The position numbers and the translations under genes are program-made. From contig CANQVY010000077.1 in NCBI GenBank assembly GCA_947627405.1, positions 1-6,153 on the forward strand: DNA of 6,153 bases, read 5' to 3'. Origin of the DNA: an uncultured Bacilli bacterium (lineage in GTDB: Bacteria > Bacillota_I > Bacilli_A > RF39 > UBA660). This document shows, piece after piece, positions 1 through 5,944 of the stretch; the stretch's first letter is position 1, and each line of letters starts with the position of its first letter. The notes under the pieces were generated by a model that was not told the origin of the DNA, ran no database searches, and saw nothing but the letters and a program-made list of their open reading frames with translations.

Positions 1-2489
1 GAATAAAAACAAAACCATATACCTTTGATGTAGTAAACGATGGAACGATTGATGCGATGTATGATTTGTATATTGAAGTTGATGAAAAAACTTCTACATT
101 ACCTACATCCGTAATCAAATATTATTTAACAGAACAAGAAGAAGAAAAAGAAGAAGAGAAAATAACAACAAATGCAAAGATCTTATCCACAGAAAAGAAA
201 GGAACAACAGAGGAAGGAAAAACAATCTATAAAATAGATACCAAAGATATCAATAAAAAGAAAACAAACTCTTATAAATTATACTTATGGATTGATTATG
301 AAGCCACAACAGAAGAAGCAACCAATAAAGTCTTTGAAGCAAAAGTAAGAATTGAAGGAAGTCAAATATATGATAAGAATCCATTAATAAGTAAAATTGA
401 TGTATCCGAAGAACAAAATGGATCCGTATATGCATATATGTATAAAGATAAAACAGTAGTCATTAAAGGAGAAGGAAGAATAGCTTCTTATTTATCCGAA
501 TCATTAGTATATGTAAGTGATGAACTTATTAATTTCTATAAAAATGTTTTTACCTTTTTAGGATATGATGCTTCTAATATAAAAACTATGGGAGATTTAG
601 AAGCATTAATGAATGAAATAGCAGAAGAAAACCCTGACGTTATGGATCAGCAATTTGAGACAGCTTTAATGCTTGTAATGTATCAAGATGTATTAAAGGA
701 AATGGGTTATTCGAATACAGAAAGTATAAAAGATGAAGAAAGTATGATGATGTATTTTATAGAACAAGGCCTAATGGATGAAAATGGTGAATTCACAGAA
801 AAAGGAGAAGAATTTCAAATAAAAATAGAAGAAAAATATAATAATATGGGGTCGGGTTTATCAGGACCAAGTGCAATTGAAATAGAAGAAGGGATCACAA
901 ATATACCAAACGGATTATATTCAGGAAATGAAGAGATTACAGAAGTAAATATTCCATCAACAGTAATAAGTATAGATGATGAAGCATTTTCAGGATGTAC
1001 GAATTTAGCGAATATAGATATATCTCAATCTGTCACGACAATAGGAGATTCTGCTTTTTCAGGATGTACGAATTTAGCAAGTATAATTTTATCATCTAAT
1101 TTAACTCATATAGGATATCTTGCTTTTTATAATTGTAGAAGTTTAACAGAAATAGATATACCAAATTCGGTAACAAGTATGGGAGATGGAGTTTTCTATA
1201 ATTGTTCAAATTTACAAAATATAACTTTATCATCAAATTTAGAAAATATAGGAAATTGGGACTTTTATTATTGTAGCCGATTAACAGAAATAGAAATACC
1301 AGATAAAGTTACATCAATAGGAGATTCTGCTTTTTTGGGATGTAGTCAATTAACAAATATTACACTTTCAAGTCAGATTACCAGCATAGGGAATTCTACT
1401 TTTTATGGATGTAGAAGTTTAACAGAAATAAATATACCAGACACAGTAACAAGTATAGGAAATTCTGCTTTTAACGATTGTAGAAGTTTAACAGAACTAG
1501 TAATTCCATCAACAGTAGAAACAATAGGAATTTCTGCTTTTGATGGATGTAGTGGAATAAAAAAATTAACGATAGATGCAACAAAAAATTATGCAGACTT
1601 AGGAATGATTTTTGTAGAAGAATTAAATTTAACAGGAATAGGAGAAATGTATAATTATTCTTCTTCATCTATGCCTTGGTATTCCAGTAGAACAGAAATT
1701 AAAAAAGTTATGATAAGTAAAGGATTAACAACAATAGGAAATTATGCTTTTTTATATTGTAGTAGTTTGACAGATATAAATGTAGCAGAAGAAAATAAAA
1801 ATTATTCATCAGATAATGGAGTATTGTATGATAAAAATAAAACAGAATTAATAAAATATCCGCCATTAAAGGAGTTAACAACATATAATATTCCATCAAC
1901 AGTAGAAACAATAGGAGATTATGCTTTTGATGGATGTAGTAGTTTAACAGAAATAGAAATTCCATCAACAGTAGAAACAATAGGATATTATGCTTTTAAA
2001 GGATGTAGTGGAATCACAAAATTAACAATAGACATAACAAAGAATTATTCAAGTTCCAATTCATCAATTGGACCGTTTGTAGGAGTAACAAATATAGAAG
2101 AATTAATCTTAACAGGAACAGGAAAAATGTATAATTATTCTTCTTCATCTATGCCTTGGAATAATAGTAGACAAGCTATAAAAAAAGTAACTATAAATGA
2201 AGGAATCACAAATATAGAAAGTTATGCTTTTAAAGATTGTAAAAGTTTAGCAGATATTACTATTCCATATTCAGTAACGAGTATAGGACATTATTCATTT
2301 CAAGATTGTACGGGATTACAGCAGATAGACATACCTAATGCAGTTAATGAAATTGGAATGCTTGCTTTTTCTGGCTGGAAAAATACTCAAACAATAAATA
2401 TAGATAATACAGAAGAGTTTTTTGATCATCTATCTAGTTCTTGGAAAACTGGTTGTCAGGCTCAAATCAATTATTTAAGAACAGAATAA
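1..2489 (+). CDS. BspA-type leucine-rich-repeat (LRR_5) surface protein, N-terminus outside the window
   Basis: The frame is open from base 3 to the TAA at 2487-2489, giving 828 residues. The ATG at 57 is not the start: the upstream codons continue a domain and no SD precedes it. Order of parts: a beta-rich N-terminal domain (3-359); a linker with the G-x-G-R-I type motif (to about 482); an acidic, Met-rich helical segment (about 483-870); then sixteen 23-residue repeats of the form I-G-x-x-A-F-x-x-C-x-x-L-x-x-I-x-I-P-x. The protein ends with a W-x-x-x-C-x-x-x-I-x-Y cap. There is no LPXTG motif, C-terminal membrane helix or recognisable wall-binding repeat. Family knowledge: LRR_5/BspA proteins are usually secreted or surface-attached and bind host or bacterial surfaces. 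Export cannot be confirmed because any signal peptide is outside the window. The ligand is unknown. A terminator follows, so it is not part of the murG operon. The LRR assignment is firm; the adhesin role is inference. Confidence 0.9.
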   Translation, partial: IKTKPYTFDVVNDGTIDAMYDLYIEVDEKTSTLPTSVIKYYLTEQEEEKEEEKITTNAKILSTEKKGTTEEGKTIYKIDTKDINKKKTNSYKLYLWIDYEATTEEATNKVFEAKVRIEGSQIYDKNPLISKIDVSEEQNGSVYAYMYKDKTVVIKGEGRIASYLSESLVYVSDELINFYKNVFTFLGYDASNIKTMGDLEALMNEIAEENPDVMDQQFETALMLVMYQDVLKEMGYSNTESIKDEESMMMYFIEQGLMDENGEFTEKGEEFQIKIEEKYNNMGSGLSGPSAIEIEEGITNIPNGLYSGNEEITEVNIPSTVISIDDEAFSGCTNLANIDISQSVTTIGDSAFSGCTNLASIILSSNLTHIGYLAFYNCRSLTEIDIPNSVTSMGDGVFYNCSNLQNITLSSNLENIGNWDFYYCSRLTEIEIPDKVTSIGDSAFLGCSQLTNITLSSQITSIGNSTFYGCRSLTEINIPDTVTSIGNSAFNDCRSLTELVIPSTVETIGISAFDGCSGIKKLTIDATKNYADLGMIFVEELNLTGIGEMYNYSSSSMPWYSSRTEIKKVMISKGLTTIGNYAFLYCSSLTDINVAEENKNYSSDNGVLYDKNKTELIKYPPLKELTTYNIPSTVETIGDYAFDGCSSLTEIEIPSTVETIGYYAFKGCSGITKLTIDITKNYSSSNSSIGPFVGVTNIEELILTGTGKMYNYSSSSMPWNNSRQAIKKVTINEGITNIESYAFKDCKSLADITIPYSVTSIGHYSFQDCTGLQQIDIPNAVNEIGMLAFSGWKNTQTINIDNTEEFFDHLSSSWKTGCQAQINYLRTE
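3..359 (+). other. Camelysin/TasA-like beta domain (N-terminal part of the LRR protein)
   Basis: The segment opens with a strand pattern of the type Y-T-F-x-V-x-N-x-G-T-x-x-A-x-Y-x-L-Y and closes with Y-x-L-Y-L-W-I-D followed by a strand ending K-V-R-I-E-G. I recognise this layout from SipW-dependent, TasA/camelysin-like beta-sandwich domains that are common in secreted proteins of AT-rich gut Firmicutes. It is interrupted by a charged linker of seven Glu, one Gln and two Lys at 132-161. The assignment rests on pattern memory, not a search. The first strands and any signal peptide would lie left of the window. Confidence 0.5.
483..870 (+). other. Acidic, Met-rich helical segment inserted before the LRR array
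   Basis: About 129 residues that look largely alpha-helical and contain no LRR motif. They are rich in Glu, Asp and Met, including a run of three Met encoded around 745-755. In BspA-type proteins the G-x-G-x-M/I motif seen at about 465-482 is normally followed quickly by a short Y-S-S/P-W loop and then the I-x-x-G-I-T-x-I strand. Here that strand comes only at about 873-905, so the helical part looks like an insert. No function can be assigned. Confidence 0.5.
1645..1679 (+). repeat. 35-nt exact direct repeat, copy 1 (partner at 2125-2159)
   Basis: This stretch is identical to 2125-2159 and lies 480 nt (160 codons) upstream of it. It encodes the M-Y-N-Y-S-S-S-S-M-P-W loop in the first island. 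Flanking similarity spreads on both sides, so these are the cores of two related islands, not an isolated short repeat. Confidence 0.9.
2125..2159 (+). repeat. 35-nt exact direct repeat, copy 2 (partner at 1645-1679)
   Basis: Second copy, in the third island. The alignment offset is 456 nt before the islands diverge and 480 nt after. Copy 2 therefore carries eight extra codons between the T-K-N-Y motif and the E-E-L strand (around 2049-2096). Confidence 0.9.
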
Positions 2490-2501
2490 TAATTATGAAT
2501 T

Positions 2502-2525
2502 AAGAAGAGAAATCTTCTTTTTTTT
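2502..2525 (+). terminator. Intrinsic terminator of the LRR gene
   Basis: A perfect 7-bp stem, AAGAAGA (2502-2508) with TCTTCTT (2513-2519), closes a GAAA loop (GNRA tetraloop type) at 2509-2512. It is followed by an unbroken T run to 2525. It begins 12 nt after the stop codon of the LRR gene. The stem is short and AT-leaning, but its form and position are typical. Confidence 0.8.
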
Positions 2526-2589
2526 ACGTAAAGCGATTCTATTTTTATGATAAATTTTTTCTTTTATCCTTTTTGTTTTTCTTTCAGCA

Positions 2590-2606
2590 TATAATTATGT
2601 TATAAT
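2590..2606 (+). promoter_or_regulatory. Promoter region of the murG-murB-divIB operon
   Basis: There are two TATAAT hexamers, at 2590-2595 and 2601-2606. The second is preceded by TGT (2598-2600), making an extended -10 element. Neither has a convincing -35 hexamer; the upstream DNA is a pyrimidine-rich run (about 2554-2584). The second -10 would start the transcript near 2613, inside the murG SD sequence. The first would start it near 2602 and keep the SD whole. Which is used cannot be settled from sequence. Confidence 0.6.
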
Positions 2607-2609
2607 AAA

Positions 2610-2615
2610 AGAGGA
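2610..2615 (+). promoter_or_regulatory. Ribosome binding site of murG
   Basis: AGAGGA lies 11 nt before the ATG at 2627, a slightly long spacing. No other in-frame start is near. The chosen start puts the glycine-rich loop at residues 8-13, as in MurG proteins generally. Confidence 0.75.
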
Positions 2616-2626
2616 CGTGATATCAT

Positions 2627-3709
2627 ATGAAAATCGTTGTTACTGCAGGAGGTACGGGAGGACATATTTTTCCTGCCATAGCCATTATTAAAAAATTAAA
2701 AGAACTTTATGAAAACGTTGAAATCTTATATATTGGAACAACGAATCGAATGGAGTCTACAATTATACCTAATTTAGGTATTGATTATGTGGGTATTGAA
2801 ATGGTAGGGTTAAATCGAAAAAATCCATTAAAAGTTTTTAAAACAATTTCTTGTTTATTAAAAGGAGTTAAAAAGGCTAAACAAGTATTAAAAAAATTTA
2901 AACCTGATATTGTATTAGGGGTTGGTGGATATATTACAGTTCCTGTTTTATATGCAGCTTCTTCTTTAAAAATTAAAAGTGCTATTCATGAACAAAATGC
3001 TATCGCAGGATTATCCAATAAATTACTCGCCAAAAAAGTGGATAAAGTTTTTGTTTCGATTGAAGAATCAAAAAAATATTTTGATGAAAAAAAAGTTGTT
3101 TATACAGGAAATCCACGAAGTGAAGAAATTTTCTTAGCAAAAAAAATAGATAAAAAAAACTTTCATTTAAATCCTAATAAAAAGTTAGTAATTATTACTA
3201 TGGGTTCATTGGGTAGTTATACCGTGAATCATAAAATGATGGAAATATTAAAAGCAGTTAAAGATAAGAATTATCAAGTTTTATATGTTACGGGAAAGGA
3301 TTATTATCAAGAGTTTAAAAAGGAAAAAGGTATACCTAAAAATGTTGTGGCATGTGATCTAATTGAAGATTGGTTAGGCCTTTTAAAAAATTGTGATGTT
3401 TTAGTTTCTCGAGCAGGGGCTACTACCATTGCTGAAATTACAGCCGTTGGGCTTGCTTCTATTTTGATTCCTAGTCCATATGTAACAAATAATCATCAAA
3501 TGAAAAATGCTATGGCTTTAAAAAATAAGAATGCTTGTTGTATTATAGAAGAAGATCAATTGAATAAAGAAAATTTGCTTGAAACAATTGATCAAATCTT
3601 AAATGATAAGAAATTTTCTTTTCAATTAAAAGAAAATGCTAGAAAAATGCGCAAAGAGAATAGTGCTACGCTTATCTGTGAAGAAATAAAAAAAATAGTA
3701 GAGGAATGA
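2627..3709 (+). CDS. murG: MurG, lipid I N-acetylglucosaminyltransferase (lipid II synthesis)
   Basis: MurG transfers GlcNAc from UDP-GlcNAc to undecaprenyl-diphospho-MurNAc-pentapeptide (lipid I), giving lipid II, at the cytoplasmic face of the membrane. It is a GT-B fold, GT28-family enzyme. Visible signatures in its 360 residues: the first glycine loop G-G-T-G-G-H at 8-13; the second, G-V-G-G-Y, at 98-102; H-E-Q-N-A at 121-125; T-G-N-P-R at 160-164; G-S-L-G-S at 193-197, opening the C-terminal nucleotide-sugar domain; S-R-A-G-A-T-T-I-A-E-I at 261-271; and N-N-H-Q-M-K-N-A at 288-295. Length and motif order are normal, so the protein looks complete and active. It ends in tandem in-frame TGA codons (3707-3712) and is followed 4 nt later by murB, whose SD lies inside its last codons. 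It is the first gene of the cluster, with a promoter directly upstream. Confidence 0.97.
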   Translation: MKIVVTAGGTGGHIFPAIAIIKKLKELYENVEILYIGTTNRMESTIIPNLGIDYVGIEMVGLNRKNPLKVFKTISCLLKGVKKAKQVLKKFKPDIVLGVGGYITVPVLYAASSLKIKSAIHEQNAIAGLSNKLLAKKVDKVFVSIEESKKYFDEKKVVYTGNPRSEEIFLAKKIDKKNFHLNPNKKLVIITMGSLGSYTVNHKMMEILKAVKDKNYQVLYVTGKDYYQEFKKEKGIPKNVVACDLIEDWLGLLKNCDVLVSRAGATTIAEITAVGLASILIPSPYVTNNHQMKNAMALKNKNACCIIEEDQLNKENLLETIDQILNDKKFSFQLKENARKMRKENSATLICEEIKKIVEE

Positions 3710-3713
3710 TGAC

Positions 3714-4619
3714 ATGCATGATGTAGTGAAATATATAAAAGATCATAATATTGGAAAATATGAGACGAATTATAGCATCAAGAGACTTACAACTTACAAA
3801 GTTGGAGGGAATGTTAGTGTTTTGGTTTATCCTAGGGATACAAAACGTTTGATCTTATTATTAAAATATTTAAAATCAAAAAAAATAAAGTATAAAGTAA
3901 TTGGAAACGGTTCTAATTTGCTTTTTAGTGATGCCAATTATGAAGGAGTTTTAATTAAATTAAGTGAATTTGATAAAATGGAAATACATGGAACTACAAT
4001 TAAAGTAGGATCAGGATATAGTTTAATTAAATTATCTAAAGAAGCCACTAAGAAATCATTAACGGGTTTAGAATTTGCATCAGGTATACCTGGATCTATT
4101 GGAGGAAGTATTTTTATGAATGCAGGGGCCTATAAAAGTGATATGGGATATGTGGTTCGAAGTGTAAAAGTATTAACTCCCGATTTACAAGTCATAACTT
4201 TAGTAAATAAGGAGCTTCAATTTCATTATCGTACTTCCTTTTTTCAAAAGAATCCAGATTATATTTGTTTAGAAGCTACTATACAATTAAAGAAAGGAAA
4301 AAAAGAAGCGATTGAACAAGTTATTAAAGATCGTTTAAAAAGAAGGCTAGAAACACAACCTTTAGAGTATCCTTCTGCAGGAAGTGTTTTTAGAAATCCA
4401 AAAGATAAATATGCAGGAGAGTTGATTGAAAATTTAGGATTGAAAGGTCTTTATAAAGGAAAAGCACAAATTAGTGAAAAGCATGCAAATTTTATTATTA
4501 ATCGTGGGGGAGCTACGGCAAGTAACATAAGAGAACTAATGGAACTTGTTCAAAGTGCTGTAAAAGAAAACTATGGAATACAATTAAAGATAGAACAAGA
4601 AATGGTAAATTGGGAGTAG
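3714..4619 (+). CDS. murB: MurB, UDP-N-acetylenolpyruvoylglucosamine reductase
   Basis: MurB is a cytoplasmic FAD enzyme that reduces UDP-GlcNAc-enolpyruvate to UDP-MurNAc with NADPH, the second committed step of peptidoglycan precursor synthesis. In its 301 residues: an N-terminal T-T-Y-K-V-G-G (26-32) and G-N-G-S-N-L-L (64-70) mark the FAD-binding domain. The long signature from G-L-E-F-A-S-G to N-A-G-A-Y is at 118-140. Y-R-T-S (172-175) carries the substrate-binding Arg173. S-A-G-S-V-F-R-N-P (221-229) holds Ser224, the expected proton donor. The K-A-Q-I-S-E-K-H-A-N-F signature begins at 250. The C-terminal catalytic Glu should be Glu294 or Glu296. The size fits the shorter type II MurB usual in Firmicutes. 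GAGGA at 3701-3705, within the murG end, sits 8 nt before the ATG, suggesting translational coupling. The order murG-murB-divIB matches Bacillus. Confidence 0.97.
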   Translation: MHDVVKYIKDHNIGKYETNYSIKRLTTYKVGGNVSVLVYPRDTKRLILLLKYLKSKKIKYKVIGNGSNLLFSDANYEGVLIKLSEFDKMEIHGTTIKVGSGYSLIKLSKEATKKSLTGLEFASGIPGSIGGSIFMNAGAYKSDMGYVVRSVKVLTPDLQVITLVNKELQFHYRTSFFQKNPDYICLEATIQLKKGKKEAIEQVIKDRLKRRLETQPLEYPSAGSVFRNPKDKYAGELIENLGLKGLYKGKAQISEKHANFIINRGGATASNIRELMELVQSAVKENYGIQLKIEQEMVNWE

Positions 4620-4625
4620 AAATCT

Positions 4626-5309
4626 ATGGCTAAAGTGATTAAAAAACGAAAAAAATTAAAAATAGTCGCTGTTTTGATATTTTTATTTATTTTTTCGGGG
4701 ATTTGTTTTGTTAGTTACTTGCTTTTAGATATGCCTATTCGAAATATTTTGATAAAGGGAAATGAAATTTTAAGCGATCAGGAAATTATAGAGCTAGCGC
4801 AAATAGAAGATTATCCATCTTTTTTAAGAACGACTTCTTATAAAATTAAAAAAAGATTAAAAACAAATCCTTATATAGAAAAAATAATTGTTAAAAAACA
4901 GTTCTTTAATAAGGTAGTAATTGAAATTGAAGAAAATCGTATTTTATATATCGATTCTAAGAGCAATGAAATGGTTTTATCCAATGGAAAAAGTATAGAG
5001 ATTGATGAAAATCATATTGGTTGTGCTATATTGATTAATGAAATAAATGAAAAATTAAAGACAACATTTATTAAGAAGATGAATCAAATTGATCAAGATA
5101 TTTTAAGAAAAGTATCTGAAATCAAATATGAACCTACAGATTTAGATGAGGGTAGATTTTTATTTGCTATGACCGATGGAAATTATGTATATTTAACTTT
5201 GACGAAGTTTAAAAATATAAATTATTATGAAGATGTATTACCACAACTTGAAGGAAAAAAGGGGATATTATATTTGGATTCAGGAAATCATTTTAAAATT
5301 ATGGAATAA
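4626..5309 (+). CDS. divIB: DivIB/FtsQ, divisome membrane protein with POTRA domain
   Basis: DivIB (FtsQ) is a single-pass membrane protein of the divisome that works with DivIC/FtsB and FtsL to regulate septal peptidoglycan synthesis. The 227-residue product has a short Lys/Arg-rich cytoplasmic tail (1-12), one transmembrane helix (about 13-34), and an extracytoplasmic POTRA domain (about 36-103) with the typical I-K-G-N strand at 43-46, the N-P-Y-I-E-K-I-I-V-K turn at 81-90 and an I-E-I-E-E-N strand at 99-104. A beta domain runs to the C-terminus, ending in the usual I-L-Y-L-D strand at 214-218. Sequence conservation is low, as is normal for the family; topology and gene position make the call. 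The cytoplasmic tail is short and there is no long C-terminal extension. GGGAG at 4612-4616, overlapping the end of murB, is the SD, 9 nt before the ATG. ftsA and ftsZ do not follow. Confidence 0.9.
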   Translation: MAKVIKKRKKLKIVAVLIFLFIFSGICFVSYLLLDMPIRNILIKGNEILSDQEIIELAQIEDYPSFLRTTSYKIKKRLKTNPYIEKIIVKKQFFNKVVIEIEENRILYIDSKSNEMVLSNGKSIEIDENHIGCAILINEINEKLKTTFIKKMNQIDQDILRKVSEIKYEPTDLDEGRFLFAMTDGNYVYLTLTKFKNINYYEDVLPQLEGKKGILYLDSGNHFKIME

Positions 5310-5322
5310 ATTTTAAAAAAGC

Positions 5323-5328
5323 AGGTGG
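5323..5328 (+). promoter_or_regulatory. Ribosome binding site of the 173-residue gene
   Basis: AGGTGG lies 4 nt before the ATG at 5333, in the 23-nt gap after divIB. It is one base away from AGGAGG and the strongest SD in the operon. It supports translation of a gene that otherwise has no family assignment. Confidence 0.7.
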
Positions 5329-5332
5329 GATT

Positions 5333-5854
5333 ATGGAATATTATAAAATAAAACATGATTATGAATTGGAAAAGTTAAATGATACAGGGGATCTTTTAGA
5401 GTCTTATAGTTTAGATCAAGGAATGATCATTCATTATACAAAAAGTATTCAAGCTTCAAAAAAGCAAGGGTATTATAAGACAGAAGGACATAAAATACTT
5501 TTGCCGGATAAGTACCAAATATGGGATAATTTCGTATCTACGATATATGGAAAGGGTGGATGGATACAATCTTGTATCATTGAAGCAGTTTTAAAGATTG
5601 TACAAGTCTTAGAAGAAAATCAATCGATAGAAGAGGCCTATGAATTTATAAATATTTATAAAAATAAAGATATTATTTATAATGAATTGGCTCTTACTGA
5701 AAATATGGTTTCTAATGTATGTACAGCTCTTTTTTCTTTACATCCCAAAGCTGAAGAGTTTATAGATTATAGCAATCGTATGAAAAATGAATATAGAAAC
5801 AAAGATCAAAAGAACAAGCAAAAATCAAAACTTGATGATAAGGTAGCAAATTAA
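5333..5854 (+). CDS. Uncharacterised 173-residue soluble protein, last gene of the murG operon
   Basis: I do not recognise a family. The product is hydrophilic with no signal peptide or membrane helix, so it is probably cytoplasmic. Residues 1-60 are mixed strand and helix, with several Tyr and Lys. Residues about 62-107 look like the conserved core: a Trp at 64, an Y-G-K-G-G-W motif at 72-77, then amphipathic helices. A further helix covers about 118-148, including a L-H-P-K-A-E-E-F stretch at 136-143. The tail from about 149 is highly charged and low in complexity (Lys, Asn, Asp, Gln) and likely disordered. It follows divIB by 23 nt with a good SD and no visible promoter or terminator between, so it is probably co-transcribed with murG-murB-divIB. 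In related clusters this place is often taken by ftsA or by small accessory proteins; nothing here resembles the FtsA actin-like fold. Any role in envelope growth or division is only a guess from location. Confidence 0.85.
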   Translation: MEYYKIKHDYELEKLNDTGDLLESYSLDQGMIIHYTKSIQASKKQGYYKTEGHKILLPDKYQIWDNFVSTIYGKGGWIQSCIIEAVLKIVQVLEENQSIEEAYEFINIYKNKDIIYNELALTENMVSNVCTALFSLHPKAEEFIDYSNRMKNEYRNKDQKNKQKSKLDDKVAN

Positions 5855-5893
5855 TATCAATTTCAAAATTTGTGTGTTATTTATATAATTGTT

Positions 5894-5922
5894 TTGTCAA
5901 ATATTTTATCTTATGATAAAAT
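5894..5922 (+). promoter_or_regulatory. Promoter of tgt
   Basis: The -35 is TTGTCA (5894-5899, five of six consensus bases). A 17-nt spacer follows, then the -10 TAAAAT (5917-5922, five of six), preceded by TGA (5914-5916) as an extended -10. The start of transcription would be near 5929, leaving a leader of about 20 nt. This is the best-formed promoter in the window. Confidence 0.75.
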
Positions 5923-5926
5923 ATTT
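5899..5926 (+). terminator. 12-bp inverted repeat: possible operon terminator, overlapping the tgt promoter
   Basis: AAATATTTTATC (5899-5910) and GATAAAATATTT (5915-5926) are perfect complements around a TTAT loop, with T continuing to 5928. As RNA this could end transcripts from the murG operon, 45 nt past its last stop. The stem has only one G-C pair, so it would be weak. As DNA it covers the spacer and -10 of the tgt promoter and could be an operator. The inverted repeat is certain; its role is not. Confidence 0.5.
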
Positions 5927-5938
5927 TTGTTATGAAAA

Positions 5939-5944
5939 AGAGGG
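5939..5944 (+). promoter_or_regulatory. Ribosome binding site of tgt
   Basis: AGAGGG lies 5 nt before the ATG at 5950 and fixes this start. It falls inside the short leader predicted from the promoter at 5894-5922. Confidence 0.75.

Larger units (their letters stand above)
891..2408 (+). repeat. Sixteen 69-nt (23-residue) LRR_5 repeats with three islands
   Basis: Ten repeats run without a gap from 891 to 1580, each exactly 69 nt (starts 891, 960, 1029, 1098, 1167, 1236, 1305, 1374, 1443, 1512). A single repeat lies at 1722-1790, a pair at 1899-2036, and three at 2202-2408. Three non-canonical islands separate them: 1581-1721, 1791-1898 and 2037-2201. Nearly every repeat has the A/S-F-x-x-C core. 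The first repeat lacks it and the last has Trp in place of Cys, as expected for capping repeats. The 27-nt sequence spanning I-P-S-T-V-E-T-I-G is identical at 1503-1529, 1890-1916 and 1959-1985. Confidence 0.93.

Noticed and set aside
57..59. ATG at 57 as the start of the LRR gene
   Set aside because: No SD lies upstream, the same frame is open to the left edge, and the upstream codons continue the beta-domain pattern.
250..435. Reverse-strand open frame inside the LRR gene
   Set aside because: It is a shadow of the coding strand: low-complexity Leu/Tyr/Phe translation, no SD, and antisense to a well-supported domain.
1471..1980. Reverse-strand open frames (1471-1668 and 1708-1980) across the repeats
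   Set aside because: Their Leu-rich repetitive translations are the reverse complement of the LRR repeats. No independent start signal or family resemblance.
891..2408. Regular direct repeats as a CRISPR array
   Set aside because: The 69-nt period stays in frame, repeats are diverged at third codon positions, and the translation is a classic LRR_5 solenoid.
2490..2626. Small gene or RNA between the LRR gene and murG
   Set aside because: Only the terminator, a pyrimidine-rich run and the murG promoter can be seen. There is no SD-led ORF and no second stable hairpin.
5884..5889. TATAAT as the main tgt -10
   Set aside because: Its only -35 candidate at 17 nt is TTTCAA (three of six), and it lacks a TGn extension. 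The promoter at 5894-5922 is clearly better, though this one could be a minor start.
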